From positions 124,001 to 188,000 of the forward strand of contig JABDMW010000040.1 of assembly GCA_013001295.1 (NCBI GenBank): 64,000 nt of DNA. Direction: 5' to 3'. Of this stretch, positions 17,694 through 26,582 are shown in pieces. This stretch comes from Hyphomonadaceae bacterium (GTDB lineage Bacteria; Pseudomonadota; Alphaproteobacteria; Caulobacterales; Maricaulaceae). How positions within the stretch are numbered: the stretch's first letter is position 1; each line of letters starts with the position of its first letter. The translations under genes and the position numbers were made by a program. The notes under the pieces were generated by a model, which was not told where the DNA came from, ran no database searches, and worked only from the letters and a program-made list of their open reading frames with translations.

Positions 17694-19610
17694 CTAACTG
17701 GTCGTCGGATCTGAATATGTGCCGCCCAATATTGGAACATCCCCCTGCGCCCCGGCATAACTCGGCGCAACCGGTTGCGCGGGATAGGCAGAAACTTGGC
17801 TGCTCACATAAGGTTGCGTATTGGCGACTGTTCCGTCCGCATACTTTTGAGCACTTTCATAGGGCTGCGGTACATAGGGTTCGGGCGATTGTGGTTGAGG
17901 TGAAGGCTCATACGCCTGAGCGTAGGCAGGCGTAGCGGCTGTTGGGGGCATTGGTTGAGGTGTCGTTTGAGCCGTAGTCACATCGTCAAACGTTCGTGGG
18001 ATGCTCCGCGCAACAGCGGCCGCAGGTGCCGTTGCAGGCTCTAACTCAGGAACTTTGGCAAAGGCCGGTACCGGTTCCGGAATCTCGTCATAATCAGCGC
18101 GACGACGTCCACGACGTCCTTTGTTTTGAACGCGTTGGGCTGGACTCGGGCCGTACAATCGCGGATCAAGGAAAACACGTAACAGAGCCAGCATCATCAC
18201 AGTAAATACAGATCCCATAGACGCCAGGGCAAACAGGACCTTCTTCATGTTCCTGCCTTTACGCGGCATGGTCGGTGTGGTGATGACTTTGATATTTTCC
18301 GCATTGGTTCCGTCCAATGCCCGATTGACCAAGGCTTCACCTTCTTTGGTGTTGTAGCCTTTCAAACGCTCTTCCAGTGACGTTTTTTCACGCACCAGAG
18401 ACGCATAAGTCGGACCGAGCTTGCGCAGACGGGTAACGGACGCTTGCGCCGCATTCAACTGCCGCTGCAAGGTAATTTCCTGTTCTCTAAAACTGTCGGC
18501 CTGTGCCTGATATGTATTTCTTTGCGTCATGAGCGCCTGATAGACCGTGTTGGGTCCGACGCGGCGTCCCCCGGCGGGCTCGCCGCCATTGGCGCTAATC
18601 TGCGCCCGAATTTCTGAAATTTCGGCTTCTTTTGCACGCACAGGATTACTGGTGGGCAGATATTTCGCCAGGAGTTGACGTTTCTCAAGCTCGGCCTGTG
18701 CCAATCTTTGCGACGCCCGGTCATCGACATAGAGATTTATTGTTGGAGGCGTCGCGCGCAATTGATCTTCGGTAGCCGCCAATGCAGCCTCCACTGCAGA
18801 TAATTGCCCGCGTAATGTATTGAGAGCCGCTTTTTGTTCTTCCGCACGCTTTTGTACGCCGGCTTGCTCTGTGGCAAATTCAGAGATGCCGTTATTATCC
18901 ATTATACGTTGAATTTGACGCTCAACCTCATTGAGCTGCTCTTCGGTCGCCGCGCGGCGTTCAGCAATTTGTCCTGTTGTTTCTAAAACGAAAATGTCTT
19001 TCCGGAAACTTTGGTAGGCCGTCATAAAGGCGTTTAAAGTTTTGACCGCGACTTCACCGTCTTCGTGTTTATAGACAAGATTGACGATCGAGGATTTCGG
19101 TTTTGGCATAACAACGTAGTTACGATCGACATATCTGACGATACTATTCCATTTATCGACCTTGTCAGCCGGGCTGGCGCTGACCCATTTTTCATAAAGC
19201 TTGGGAGCAAAACGTTCTCCGCCGACACCACCATTGGCCGGCGAGGCAATCATCTGGTTGATAACCTGATCGATAATTTCCGAGTTTTTAATGATGTCGA
19301 TCTCAGTCAAAACGACTTGGTCGGGCGTTATCGTAATACCTGAATTATTGCGCTCGGTGCCGGATGCCGGGCTATAAACATATTCAGGTCCGAGCTGGAC
19401 GAGAATACGGCCATCGGCCGTGTAAGTTCGCTTGATATCCTTTGTGAAATACCAGCTGGCACCGATCATGACGGCGAGCGTCGGAATCATCCAAGGAATT
19501 TGCCGCGCAAAAGACGCCGGAATTTGAGAAAGGCGAATATTTGGCGCACCATTGGCGTAGTCGCCAAGGGTCAAATCGCGCCCTCCTGAATTTCGGCCGT
19601 TATCGGTCAT
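17694..19610 (-). CDS. GumC/Wzz-family polysaccharide copolymerase (chain length determinant)
   Basis: This 638-residue protein has an N-terminal membrane helix (about 33-51), a long periplasmic segment with coiled coils (about 190-400), and a second membrane helix (about 455-478) preceded by the Pro motif TTPTMPRKGRNMK. A cytoplasmic tail of about 160 residues, rich in Pro, Gln, Ala and Tyr, takes the place of a fused kinase; a separate P-loop gene follows. It regulates polymerisation and links Wzy to the outer-membrane exporter. AGGGCAGGA precedes the start. It is divergent from the Wza-like gene. Confidence 0.9.
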   Translation of the reverse strand: MTDNGRNSGGRDLTLGDYANGAPNIRLSQIPASFARQIPWMIPTLAVMIGASWYFTKDIKRTYTADGRILVQLGPEYVYSPASGTERNNSGITITPDQVVLTEIDIIKNSEIIDQVINQMIASPANGGVGGERFAPKLYEKWVSASPADKVDKWNSIVRYVDRNYVVMPKPKSSIVNLVYKHEDGEVAVKTLNAFMTAYQSFRKDIFVLETTGQIAERRAATEEQLNEVERQIQRIMDNNGISEFATEQAGVQKRAEEQKAALNTLRGQLSAVEAALAATEDQLRATPPTINLYVDDRASQRLAQAELEKRQLLAKYLPTSNPVRAKEAEISEIRAQISANGGEPAGGRRVGPNTVYQALMTQRNTYQAQADSFREQEITLQRQLNAAQASVTRLRKLGPTYASLVREKTSLEERLKGYNTKEGEALVNRALDGTNAENIKVITTPTMPRKGRNMKKVLFALASMGSVFTVMMLALLRVFLDPRLYGPSPAQRVQNKGRRGRRRADYDEIPEPVPAFAKVPELEPATAPAAAVARSIPRTFDDVTTAQTTPQPMPPTAATPAYAQAYEPSPQPQSPEPYVPQPYESAQKYADGTVANTQPYVSSQVSAYPAQPVAPSYAGAQGDVPILGGTYSDPTTS

Positions 19611-19728
19611 ATCCTGCCCTACAATTTAAATCGTTAACGTAGATGACGACCTAAAATTTAATATTTCCTTATCCATTTTTGTTAACAGTCGAAAAAAGAC
19701 GATTCATTTCTGATTAAGGTTGGTTAAT
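19611..19728. promoter_or_regulatory. Divergent promoter region of the exopolysaccharide export genes
   Basis: This 118-bp AT-rich gap lies between the starts of the GumC-like and Wza-like genes and must drive both. TTAA half-sites are frequent, including TTAA-N6-TTAA at 19714-19727, reminiscent of but not matching the CtrA spacing of seven. No regulator gene is adjacent. I cannot assign exact promoters. Confidence 0.45.
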
Positions 19729-20646
19729 ATGCGAAAAATTGGCAAAAATGCGCTGATTTCCCTGATTTTAGGGGTTTCTTCGCTTTCCATCATGGCCAGC
19801 ACTCCGGCGCATGCGCAACATCCATACGCAAAAACGAATCACTCTTACGCAAAACAGCAGGCAAAAATTAACCATAAACGGGCAAAACAGCTCCGGAAAA
19901 TGCGCCGCAATCAGTCGAGGTTTCAGCAACCCGTAAGATACGCCAATTTTGGCGATTGGATGCAAAACCGTCAGCTGGTGCACATGCAACAGCCTGCCCC
20001 TCCACCCGGCCCGACCGGCATGTTCCAACAATGGGTCGAGTACGAACCACAATATCAACTCTATCCCGGCGATCAGATCGATGTCGTTGTTCAATCTGCC
20101 CCGGAATTGTCCCGAACGCTGACCGTCGGCCCGGACGGACGCATCACCATGCCGATGAGCGCGCCGATTATGGCGGCTGGTCGTTCCCTGCCCTATGTGC
20201 AGGATCAACTCAAAGCTGAACTGGCCAAACAATTACGTGACCCAACTGTCGCTGTCACCAGTCGCGCCTTCGCACCACAACAAATATTTATCGGCGGTCA
20301 GGTTGGCCAGCAGGGATCTTATACCATTCCGGGCCCCATCGGATCTCTGGAAGCTATTCTCATGGCCGGCGGCTTCCTGCCGTCCGCAAAAACCACCGAA
20401 GTTGTTGTCTTGCGGCGCGCACCCAATGGCGGATTGATGATGCGGGTGATCAATCACAAGCACGGTATGAAAAATATCCGCTCGTACGCTGACAATATGC
20501 AGCTGCGCCGCGGTGACATCATCTTCGTACCGCGCAGCAATATTTCAGAAGTCGGTTTGTTCGTGCAGCAATACTTCCGCGATGCGCTGCCCTTCACACT
20601 CGGCTTAAGTTACAATCTTGGCGACGGGTTTTCGGGAAATAACTAG
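19729..20646 (+). CDS. Outer-membrane polysaccharide export protein (Wza/GumB-like)
   Basis: ATG 19729 gives 305 residues and has AAGG at suitable distance; TTG 19720 is a weaker choice. A signal peptide ends at PAHA-Q (about residue 29). A basic His/Lys/Arg stretch follows, then the Poly_export domain YQLYPGDQIDVVVQSAPELSRTLTVGPDGRITMP and an SLBB domain (GQVGQQGSYTIPGPIGSLEAILMAGGF). Proteins of this type form the translocation channel partnering with GumC. No lipobox Cys is present, so anchoring may differ from Wza. Confidence 0.9.
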   Translation: MRKIGKNALISLILGVSSLSIMASTPAHAQHPYAKTNHSYAKQQAKINHKRAKQLRKMRRNQSRFQQPVRYANFGDWMQNRQLVHMQQPAPPPGPTGMFQQWVEYEPQYQLYPGDQIDVVVQSAPELSRTLTVGPDGRITMPMSAPIMAAGRSLPYVQDQLKAELAKQLRDPTVAVTSRAFAPQQIFIGGQVGQQGSYTIPGPIGSLEAILMAGGFLPSAKTTEVVVLRRAPNGGLMMRVINHKHGMKNIRSYADNMQLRRGDIIFVPRSNISEVGLFVQQYFRDALPFTLGLSYNLGDGFSGNN

Positions 20647-20935
20647 GATGGGCAAAAATTAGAGCGAAATACCAAAATCCGCTGATTAAGCGGCGCATTT
20701 GGCGCCATTCCTACCGCGCATCCAGTTTTGTCAAAAGACAGTGTCGACTCAATCATAAATTCTGGCGTCGGTTTGGCCCGCCCTTACCTGATCAAATAAA
20801 CTGACGTCTGGCCTGTTGGATACAGACTTTATCCGTTGATCAACCTTCATGCCTTCGTGTTTATGGTTAAGGGTCTGTGTACCCCGATTACGCCGTTTAT
20901 TAATCATTTTTTGCTAACTTGCGTTGCAATAATAA
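20647..20935. other. Intergenic region of 289 bp, no gene seen
   Basis: There are small inverted repeats (CCGCT/AGCGG and GGCGC/GCGCC near 20680-20710) but no U-tract. The last 100 bases are AT-rich and probably contain the promoter of the acetyltransferase gene. No open frame is convincing. Confidence 0.4.
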
Positions 20936-22099
20936 ATGAGTGGTGTGGGGCGCATGCAAGGTGCAAAACGATCATATGACGCGAGTGCGTTACCGGACGA
21001 TGTATGGGCATCGTTTCAAGCGCTGCGCGATCGCCAGTCCGCCTATCTCAGCCCGTTTTTTGACCCTGACTTTGCCCGCTTGATCGCGGACGTCCGCCAT
21101 GATGTTCATGTGTTGATTTCTGAAGATAATGACGGACTCCACGCCTTTTGGCCGATACATATCGCAGCTGGAAAATGGGGTCGCCCCATCGGCGGTCCAT
21201 TTTCAGATCGCAATGGTCCTGTTGTACGCGCCGGAAAACAAATCAACTTGACTGAAATCCTGGAAACCAATGAGTTATGCGGATTTTCAACAGCGGGATT
21301 GATCGTCAATAATCAGGTCCTGCTTCCCATGATCGCGAAAGAAAATGCCTACATGACCAACTTGAAATCAGGATGGGAAGATTTCTCAGCCAAACAAGTT
21401 GATCTTTATCCGAAATTCTTCAAAAAATTCAACAGGCTCAACCGAAAGCTCCATAAGGAGCACACCGATATTATATTTACATTCGATGATAGATCGCCCG
21501 AAGCCTATAAGCGACTAATTGAAATTAAAGAAGAGCAATTTGCTAACACGAATTTACACAATGTATTGTCCCCCAAATGGGTGCGCGGCATGCTGGACGG
21601 TCTCAAATCAGGACAGTGCCCGCAAATAAAGCCCGCTCTTTCAACTTTGTATGTCGATGGTCAATTAGCAGCAGCGGAATTTAACCTGCGCAGCGGCCCT
21701 TTATTGCATGGGTGGTTGGTTGGGTTCGACATGGCGTTTGGTAAATATTCACCGGGATTGATTTTGACCCATGAAATTATCAGGCACATGCAGGCGAACG
21801 ACCTGAGCCGTTACGATGCCGGCACAGGAAGCGCTCACTACAAGAAATACTTCTCCAACGAATTAGAAGCGATCGGCAATGGCGTCGTCGAAAGCGGTTA
21901 CACAAATTTAAGTCCCATCAATATGTTGCGCGCGGTTTGGAAACAGATGGAGGCTGCGGCCCCCGCTTCAATGTCTGAGCAGCTGTTAAAAATCAGGCGC
22001 AGAAGCCGGCAAATTGTCAGCGCGGAAACAGATCTAAACGCCCAGATAATGGGGTTTGCGCAAGCCGCCTTTCCGGCTCTTTCAAGGAGCGATAAATGA
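20936..22099 (+). CDS. GNAT/FemAB-like acyltransferase, CelD/BcsL family
   Basis: This 387-residue protein has the two-lobe acyltransferase layout of the Acetyltransf_6 (CelD/BcsL) family found in polysaccharide clusters. KFFKKFNRLNRKLHKEH opens the second lobe and LAAAEFNLRSGPLLHGWLVGFDMAFGKYSPG is the conserved acyl-donor region, followed by YDAGTGSAHYKKYFS. It likely transfers an acetyl or amino-acyl group to a sugar or peptide in the cytoplasm. The stop overlaps the ATP-grasp start by 4 bases (ATGA). The acceptor is unknown. Confidence 0.78.
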   Translation: MSGVGRMQGAKRSYDASALPDDVWASFQALRDRQSAYLSPFFDPDFARLIADVRHDVHVLISEDNDGLHAFWPIHIAAGKWGRPIGGPFSDRNGPVVRAGKQINLTEILETNELCGFSTAGLIVNNQVLLPMIAKENAYMTNLKSGWEDFSAKQVDLYPKFFKKFNRLNRKLHKEHTDIIFTFDDRSPEAYKRLIEIKEEQFANTNLHNVLSPKWVRGMLDGLKSGQCPQIKPALSTLYVDGQLAAAEFNLRSGPLLHGWLVGFDMAFGKYSPGLILTHEIIRHMQANDLSRYDAGTGSAHYKKYFSNELEAIGNGVVESGYTNLSPINMLRAVWKQMEAAAPASMSEQLLKIRRRSRQIVSAETDLNAQIMGFAQAAFPALSRSDK

Positions 22100-23337
22100 C
22101 CCCAAAGCACACAATCTTGATCCTTGGCGACGCCCGCATGGCTTTTCCAGTGGCACGCGCCATGTCGCGCGCCGGCCATATGGTGCATGCCGGCGTTTCC
22201 ATGTATAGCAACTATTTCGAATGGTCGCGATATGTCGACGCCTCATTCTGGCATGAGCCTTTGGAGCCGGGAACCGACGAGGCGTTTCCCCGCGTCCGCG
22301 AATGGCTTCTCACCCACCCCGAAATTGATACCATCCAGCCGGTCAATGAAGCTGCAATCCGGTTTGTGACCCGTCACCGCGACTTTTTTGAAGATCAAGC
22401 CATACTGATATTGCCTAACAGGGAGATTATCGAGCTCGCCAGTGATAAAACCGCGATGTTTGACTTGTGCGCTGAACTGGACGGGCCGATCGCCCCGTAT
22501 CGCGCGGTTTGTAATATGGATGATCTTGAAGACGCGATTTCTGATATAGGGTATCCGTTTATCTTGAAGCCCTCGAAAGTCGATGCCTATGTTTTTGGCC
22601 GCAAGGCCCTCATTCTGAAAACAGCTGAAGAATTTAAAGAACAATTCCCGCATTGGCCGGAACAGCATCCGGAATTGCTGTTTCAACGCTATATGACGGG
22701 CCCCAGGCACAGCGTGATCTACTCGGCTAAAGACGGTGAACTGCTGGGTGCCATCGAAATTTGCGCGGGTCGCACTCATGAAAATGACGGCACTGGATAT
22801 ACCACTTACGGCATTACGGTCACGCCCAACAAAGTCATTCAGGCCTCGGTTGAAAACTTTGTTAAGCACATGAACTACACGTTCACGGGCTGCCTGCAAT
22901 ACATCGTCGACCCAAACAATGGTGACATCACATTCATGGAACTCAACCCGCGGGTCAGTCTGGCACGATTAGCAGAATGCGCCGGTTTGACCCACAGTCT
23001 GTGGGGATTGGCTCTGGCTCACGGCGAACCGGTAACACCGTTTGAGGATGCCTGGGAGTTGAAACCCGGTGTCGAATATGTGTGGACCAAGGGTGAATTG
23101 ACGCTTCTGGCTGGATTGCTCAAACGCGGTGAAATCAGCGTGGTTGAGTTCGCGCGTCGCCTCGTTCGGGCTGGATGGGACGCGGTACGATGTCACCATG
23201 CGATCTTTGATCCGGTCGATCCATTGCCTGCGCTGGGCGTTTATACGAATAAGTTAATTGCACCGATCCGCGAGAAAATGCGCCGTAAAAAACGCCAGCA
23301 ACAAGATCATGACTTTCGCGGAACGCCGATAAAATAA
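22096..23337 (+). CDS. ATP-grasp superfamily ligase, unknown substrate
   Basis: This 413-residue protein has an N-terminal Rossmann-like pre-ATP-grasp domain (TILILGDARMAFPVARAMSRAG), a central ATP-grasp lobe (YPFILKPSKVDAYVFGRKAL; LLFQRYMTGPRHSVIYS) and the metal-binding strand FMELNPRVSLARLAECAG with Glu and Asn. This is the fold of carboxylate-amine ligases. Together with the coupled acyltransferase, it could attach an amino acid or similar group to a surface glycan. That role is inferred from context only. The C-terminus is basic (RRKKRQQQ). Confidence 0.8.
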   Translation: MTPKHTILILGDARMAFPVARAMSRAGHMVHAGVSMYSNYFEWSRYVDASFWHEPLEPGTDEAFPRVREWLLTHPEIDTIQPVNEAAIRFVTRHRDFFEDQAILILPNREIIELASDKTAMFDLCAELDGPIAPYRAVCNMDDLEDAISDIGYPFILKPSKVDAYVFGRKALILKTAEEFKEQFPHWPEQHPELLFQRYMTGPRHSVIYSAKDGELLGAIEICAGRTHENDGTGYTTYGITVTPNKVIQASVENFVKHMNYTFTGCLQYIVDPNNGDITFMELNPRVSLARLAECAGLTHSLWGLALAHGEPVTPFEDAWELKPGVEYVWTKGELTLLAGLLKRGEISVVEFARRLVRAGWDAVRCHHAIFDPVDPLPALGVYTNKLIAPIREKMRRKKRQQQDHDFRGTPIK

Positions 23338-23345
23338 GCTGTGCA

Positions 23346-24785
23346 TTAAGCGCGTTTTTTGAGCACTTTCTGAACCAGATTTCTAGCGCCACCGGCATTG
23401 AGGGCAAAAACGACCACCCCGTAGACGAGCGCGCCCGCCAATACTTTTGCAAACAATTCCGACCAGCCCCCTATCTCGGGGACGAGCTGAATTGCTGGCC
23501 ACATGCAGGCGCACGCCAAGCCGATACGCGCAATATCCATCAGTGGAAATTGCAAGGCCACATATTGCCGGCCGACAATTCCCAACAAGATTACAGCAGT
23601 TAGATAACTGGCCACAGTGGCATAGACCGCCCCCATAATATCGAACATGGGAATAAGCAGTACGTTGAGCGCGATATTCATCACCACAGGTACCGCCATC
23701 AAATAGGCCCGTGTGCGTGTTCTGTGCGCCAGTTGAAAACTTTCGGAATAATAATGGATCAACAGCCCGTTCAACAGGCCCGCCACGGCGATCCACGGAA
23801 TGACTTCAATAGCCTGAGCCCGGACATTTTCACCGATCATTACATTGGCCAGAGGCGTGGCGACAAACGCCAGGCCCATTGCAGCCGGCATGGCGACCAG
23901 TAAGAGGGTTTTAATCAGGCTTCCCGATTGATCCCGCGCGGGCGATTTTCCGCCATTCTCATAGGCGGCCATCAATAGCGGTGAGCCGGCCATCGCCACC
24001 CAGGCACACAGCATTAAAACCGTTTTATCAGCAATGCCGTATCCGGCCGCATATCCGCCAACCGCTGCCTCATCCAGATAATAGACAATCAAAAACCGAT
24101 CGGCCGATGACAGGAGCATATCGAGCCCCAAGGCAATCGCGGTTGGTATCCCGTAAGCCAACCAGGCCTGATGAGTTGCCTTGTTTGATACGCCGCCTTC
24201 CGCCTGTTTGAGCAGCCATCGCCCTTCAAACAAAAGCAGCAAAGCGGACCCGGTGAGCAAGCCGGCAATGGGTGACAGCGCGCCCAACCCGATCTTCCAC
24301 GCCAGTAACACGCCGACGATGAAACCGATCAGCAATTTACTGGTCGCGGCCATCATATACCGCTTGACCTGTTGATTGGCCCGGTGCGCTTCAAAGGCGG
24401 TTTTGACCACCGCGTTGAACGGCAAATGCAGAGCGATCAGCGGCACAAACAATAAATATTCGGGCTTGTTCCATGTCATCGCCAACAAGATCCCGACCAG
24501 AACCAGGGTAAAGCCGAGGGCACGGACGATCAAAGTTAGCGCGTTTCGAAAATGATCCGGCATTTTGCCCTGCGCCTTGGCGGTGCCCGAAAACCGGTAC
24601 ACCGAAGCTTCAACCCAGGTGAGGCTCAATGTATGGATCAATGCCATGACCGAAAACATCAAGGCATAGCGACCATATTCATCGGCGCTCAACAGGCGTG
24701 TATAAAAATATATGCCACCAAACGAACATAAAGCCGCGACCAGCTTGACAGGCGCGTACCCTAAAAGATGTCGGGCGAGTTTCAT
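23346..24785 (-). CDS. Polysaccharide flippase, MOP/MATE superfamily (Wzx-like), copy 2
   Basis: The protein has 479 residues with about 12-14 hydrophobic helices. It is clearly paralogous to the flippase at 4952-6442: both share the N-terminal LLGY.PV and TRL....YGRYAL patterns and a related AVGxYxAGYxxA segment. It would flip a lipid-linked oligosaccharide. It starts inside the stop of the upstream membrane protein (ATGA at 24782-24785), so the two are probably co-translated. Its 3' end is 8 bases from the convergent ATP-grasp gene. Confidence 0.87.
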   Translation of the reverse strand: MKLARHLLGYAPVKLVAALCSFGGIYFYTRLLSADEYGRYALMFSVMALIHTLSLTWVEASVYRFSGTAKAQGKMPDHFRNALTLIVRALGFTLVLVGILLAMTWNKPEYLLFVPLIALHLPFNAVVKTAFEAHRANQQVKRYMMAATSKLLIGFIVGVLLAWKIGLGALSPIAGLLTGSALLLLFEGRWLLKQAEGGVSNKATHQAWLAYGIPTAIALGLDMLLSSADRFLIVYYLDEAAVGGYAAGYGIADKTVLMLCAWVAMAGSPLLMAAYENGGKSPARDQSGSLIKTLLLVAMPAAMGLAFVATPLANVMIGENVRAQAIEVIPWIAVAGLLNGLLIHYYSESFQLAHRTRTRAYLMAVPVVMNIALNVLLIPMFDIMGAVYATVASYLTAVILLGIVGRQYVALQFPLMDIARIGLACACMWPAIQLVPEIGGWSELFAKVLAGALVYGVVVFALNAGGARNLVQKVLKKRA

Positions 24786-25465
24786 GCAGCGTCAGTCTGG
24801 TTTTTTCTTTGCATCACCAACGCCAATGCCGTCACATGGAAAACAAACCAGGCGAAAATGCCAAAAAATTTGGCGCTATCCTCTAGGACGATAGCGTTTG
24901 TTTCAATGCTGTGCAGCACTTGATCAACGCCCAGGCTGATGGCCATGGCAACTGCGGAAAGCCCGAGAATCCAGAACTCGCTGGCAAGAATGACGCGCCA
25001 TGAGGATAGGACATAGGCAAGTGCCAGGACAACATAAACGGCCAGCACTGCGAATTGCGGCACGCCCAGCTTCGGGAAGACAACCTCATGTAATAAAAAG
25101 GCATCATCCATCCCCAACCAGCCCGACAATAACCCGGCAAACAAGGCAAACTTTATATATTTTCCCGACTTTCCATTTATCCACATCATAAGCGCTGCAA
25201 ACAGGCAGACTGCCGAAGTCGCGATCCACAGGAAAATTCCGAGATTGGAGATAAAACCGTAATAAACATGGCAGCAATCATCGGAAAACTCGGCTGCGGT
25301 TAAAAAATCAAAGAAAAACCATTTGGGATCGACCCAGGGCTGGCCGATAACGGCGCCCAACAAGATAAGTGGCGCTAAAAATACGATGGCACCAATCCAG
25401 AAGCGCGCTTTCGCACTCAAAATTATCGGATCAATGTTAAACTGATTTCGGACAATGTTCCACAT
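24782..25465 (-). CDS. Integral membrane protein of unknown function, coupled to flippase 2
   Basis: I prefer ATG 25465, which has GGGGG upstream, giving 227 residues; ATG 25486 and TTG 25555 are alternatives. About six or seven hydrophobic helices are visible. A loop contains the Cys pair DDCCHVYYGF, and another carries GWLGMDDAFLLHEVVFP, an acidic/His motif between helices. I do not recognise a family. The 4-base overlap with the flippase suggests a shared role in glycan or lipid-carrier handling. The DD..HE motif in a membrane setting could bind a metal, but this is speculation. Confidence 0.65.
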   Translation of the reverse strand: MWNIVRNQFNIDPIILSAKARFWIGAIVFLAPLILLGAVIGQPWVDPKWFFFDFLTAAEFSDDCCHVYYGFISNLGIFLWIATSAVCLFAALMMWINGKSGKYIKFALFAGLLSGWLGMDDAFLLHEVVFPKLGVPQFAVLAVYVVLALAYVLSSWRVILASEFWILGLSAVAMAISLGVDQVLHSIETNAIVLEDSAKFFGIFAWFVFHVTALALVMQRKNQTDAA

Positions 25466-25619
25466 ATGGCCCCCAAAACTGACCATTTTTGTATATAGGG
25501 GGACGAATAAGGAATTCTTAATCGTGGTTATTGGGAAATTATGGGCATGAACCAAATTTGGGGGAATATCGGATTGGAATTATCCCGCGTTCTCCTGCTT
25601 TTTCAGCGCCGTTTAATTC

Positions 25620-26090
25620 TTACTGATCACAGCATGCGATCGTGTGCGCCAGTAAATCCGGGCATGGACTGTTTATTGCCCATCTTTCCGGCAATCCATG
25701 CTGAACCCGACAACAATCTTCGACGATCGCTGCCTGTTGTTCCCACCCAAAGGATAAAAACCGGTCCCCGGGATTTAATTGATATTGATAGCGGCGGTCA
25801 TATGCCCATCGCGGATGAAACAGGCTGATGCCGAGATGCAGATATTGCCAGACATGCACAACTTCATGCACCAGATGGGCAAGGTGGAGAGGATGGCACG
25901 ACGGCCCGGGATCATTTGGGAAATAAATCTTATTCCCCCGAACCACTGAGCAATAAGCCGGTGTCAGGAATGTCCATTTTCTTTTGTGAATTTCGATCGC
26001 ATCAAGATCGATGCCAGCACTGATACTTGCCGGAATGATATTACTTTCAAACGCCGACAAGCGTCGTATCGGGTATGATTGCGACTTCAT
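25620..26090 (-). CDS. 'vgr-related' family protein with HExxH-like motif
   Basis: ATG 26090 gives 156 residues and matches where family members begin (RRLSAFES...); ATG 26156 would add 22 residues without family likeness. From memory, alphaproteobacterial proteins labelled vgr-related share the pattern of a basic R(P/R)L start, an IH.(R/H)KW segment, a helix with HE..HVWQ, and a closing EQQA.IV. Here these are IHKRKW, HLVHEVVHVWQY and WEQQAAIVED. HEVVH is a zincin-like metal motif, so a metalloprotease or a relic of one is plausible. There is no signal peptide and the function is unknown. Confidence 0.7.
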   Translation of the reverse strand: MKSQSYPIRRLSAFESNIIPASISAGIDLDAIEIHKRKWTFLTPAYCSVVRGNKIYFPNDPGPSCHPLHLAHLVHEVVHVWQYLHLGISLFHPRWAYDRRYQYQLNPGDRFLSFGWEQQAAIVEDCCRVQHGLPERWAINSPCPDLLAHTIACCDQ

Positions 26091-26273
26091 ACCTACAATA
26101 TAGCGAAGAAAATCGCCACGTCTTGTGCTGTCTGCAGTTGATTGAAATACAATCAACTCGACTGAATATCAGGCAATAACTTACCCAACAGGTCAAACAC
26201 GAACCATAAGCGCGGTTCGGTATGCAGCTCGCCCCAACCGGTCAATTTGACAATCGACCCGGTTTTAAACTTT

Positions 26274-26582
26274 TTAAGCCGCTTCTTTAGTCGCGGTTTC
26301 GGATTTTTTCTGGTTTTCCAGCATCCAACCGCGCGCTGCGCGTTGAGCAAGGGTTAAATCTTCCCGGCTCATTTCCATTTTCAGCTCGGAACAATAAGAC
26401 CGTGCGGCCTCTGAACCCATCATGGCAGCCAGGCTGAACCATTTATGTGCTTCAATGAAATTTGGTCCCCGATCTTCGTGATCTGTCGAATAGATCAATC
26501 CAAGACGAAATAAATCCGCTGCGTCTGCTTTTGCGCAAACCGCCTCGCGGGCTTCTTGTACTTCAACATCTGTAAAGGCCAT
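26274..26582 (-). CDS. Small Sel1-like repeat protein
   Basis: ATG 26582, preceded by GGGGGAAGG, gives 102 residues. A Sel1/TPR-like helical pair is visible: ADLFRLGLIYS then the hallmark EAHKWFSLAAMMGSEAARSYCSEL. Such short alpha-solenoid units mediate protein-protein contact, and similar ~100-residue single proteins are common in alphaproteobacteria. The C-terminus is basic and charged (ENQKKSETATKEAA). No partner is evident; the HExxH protein lies just downstream. Confidence 0.75.
   Translation of the reverse strand: MAFTDVEVQEAREAVCAKADAADLFRLGLIYSTDHEDRGPNFIEAHKWFSLAAMMGSEAARSYCSELKMEMSREDLTLAQRAARGWMLENQKKSETATKEAA

Noticed and set aside
19711-19728. TTAA-N6-TTAA as a CtrA site in the exopolysaccharide promoter
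   Set aside because: The spacing is six rather than seven and TTAA words are common in AT-rich gaps here, so I did not call a regulator site.
26153-26350. 65-codon minus-strand frame between the Sel1-like and HExxH genes, with a plausible end KLTGWGELHTEPRLWFVF and an ATGA overlap
   Set aside because: It overlaps the Sel1-like gene by 77 bases, its N-terminus is mostly basic shadow sequence, and it has no ribosome site. A remnant or a short gene with an unusual start remains possible.
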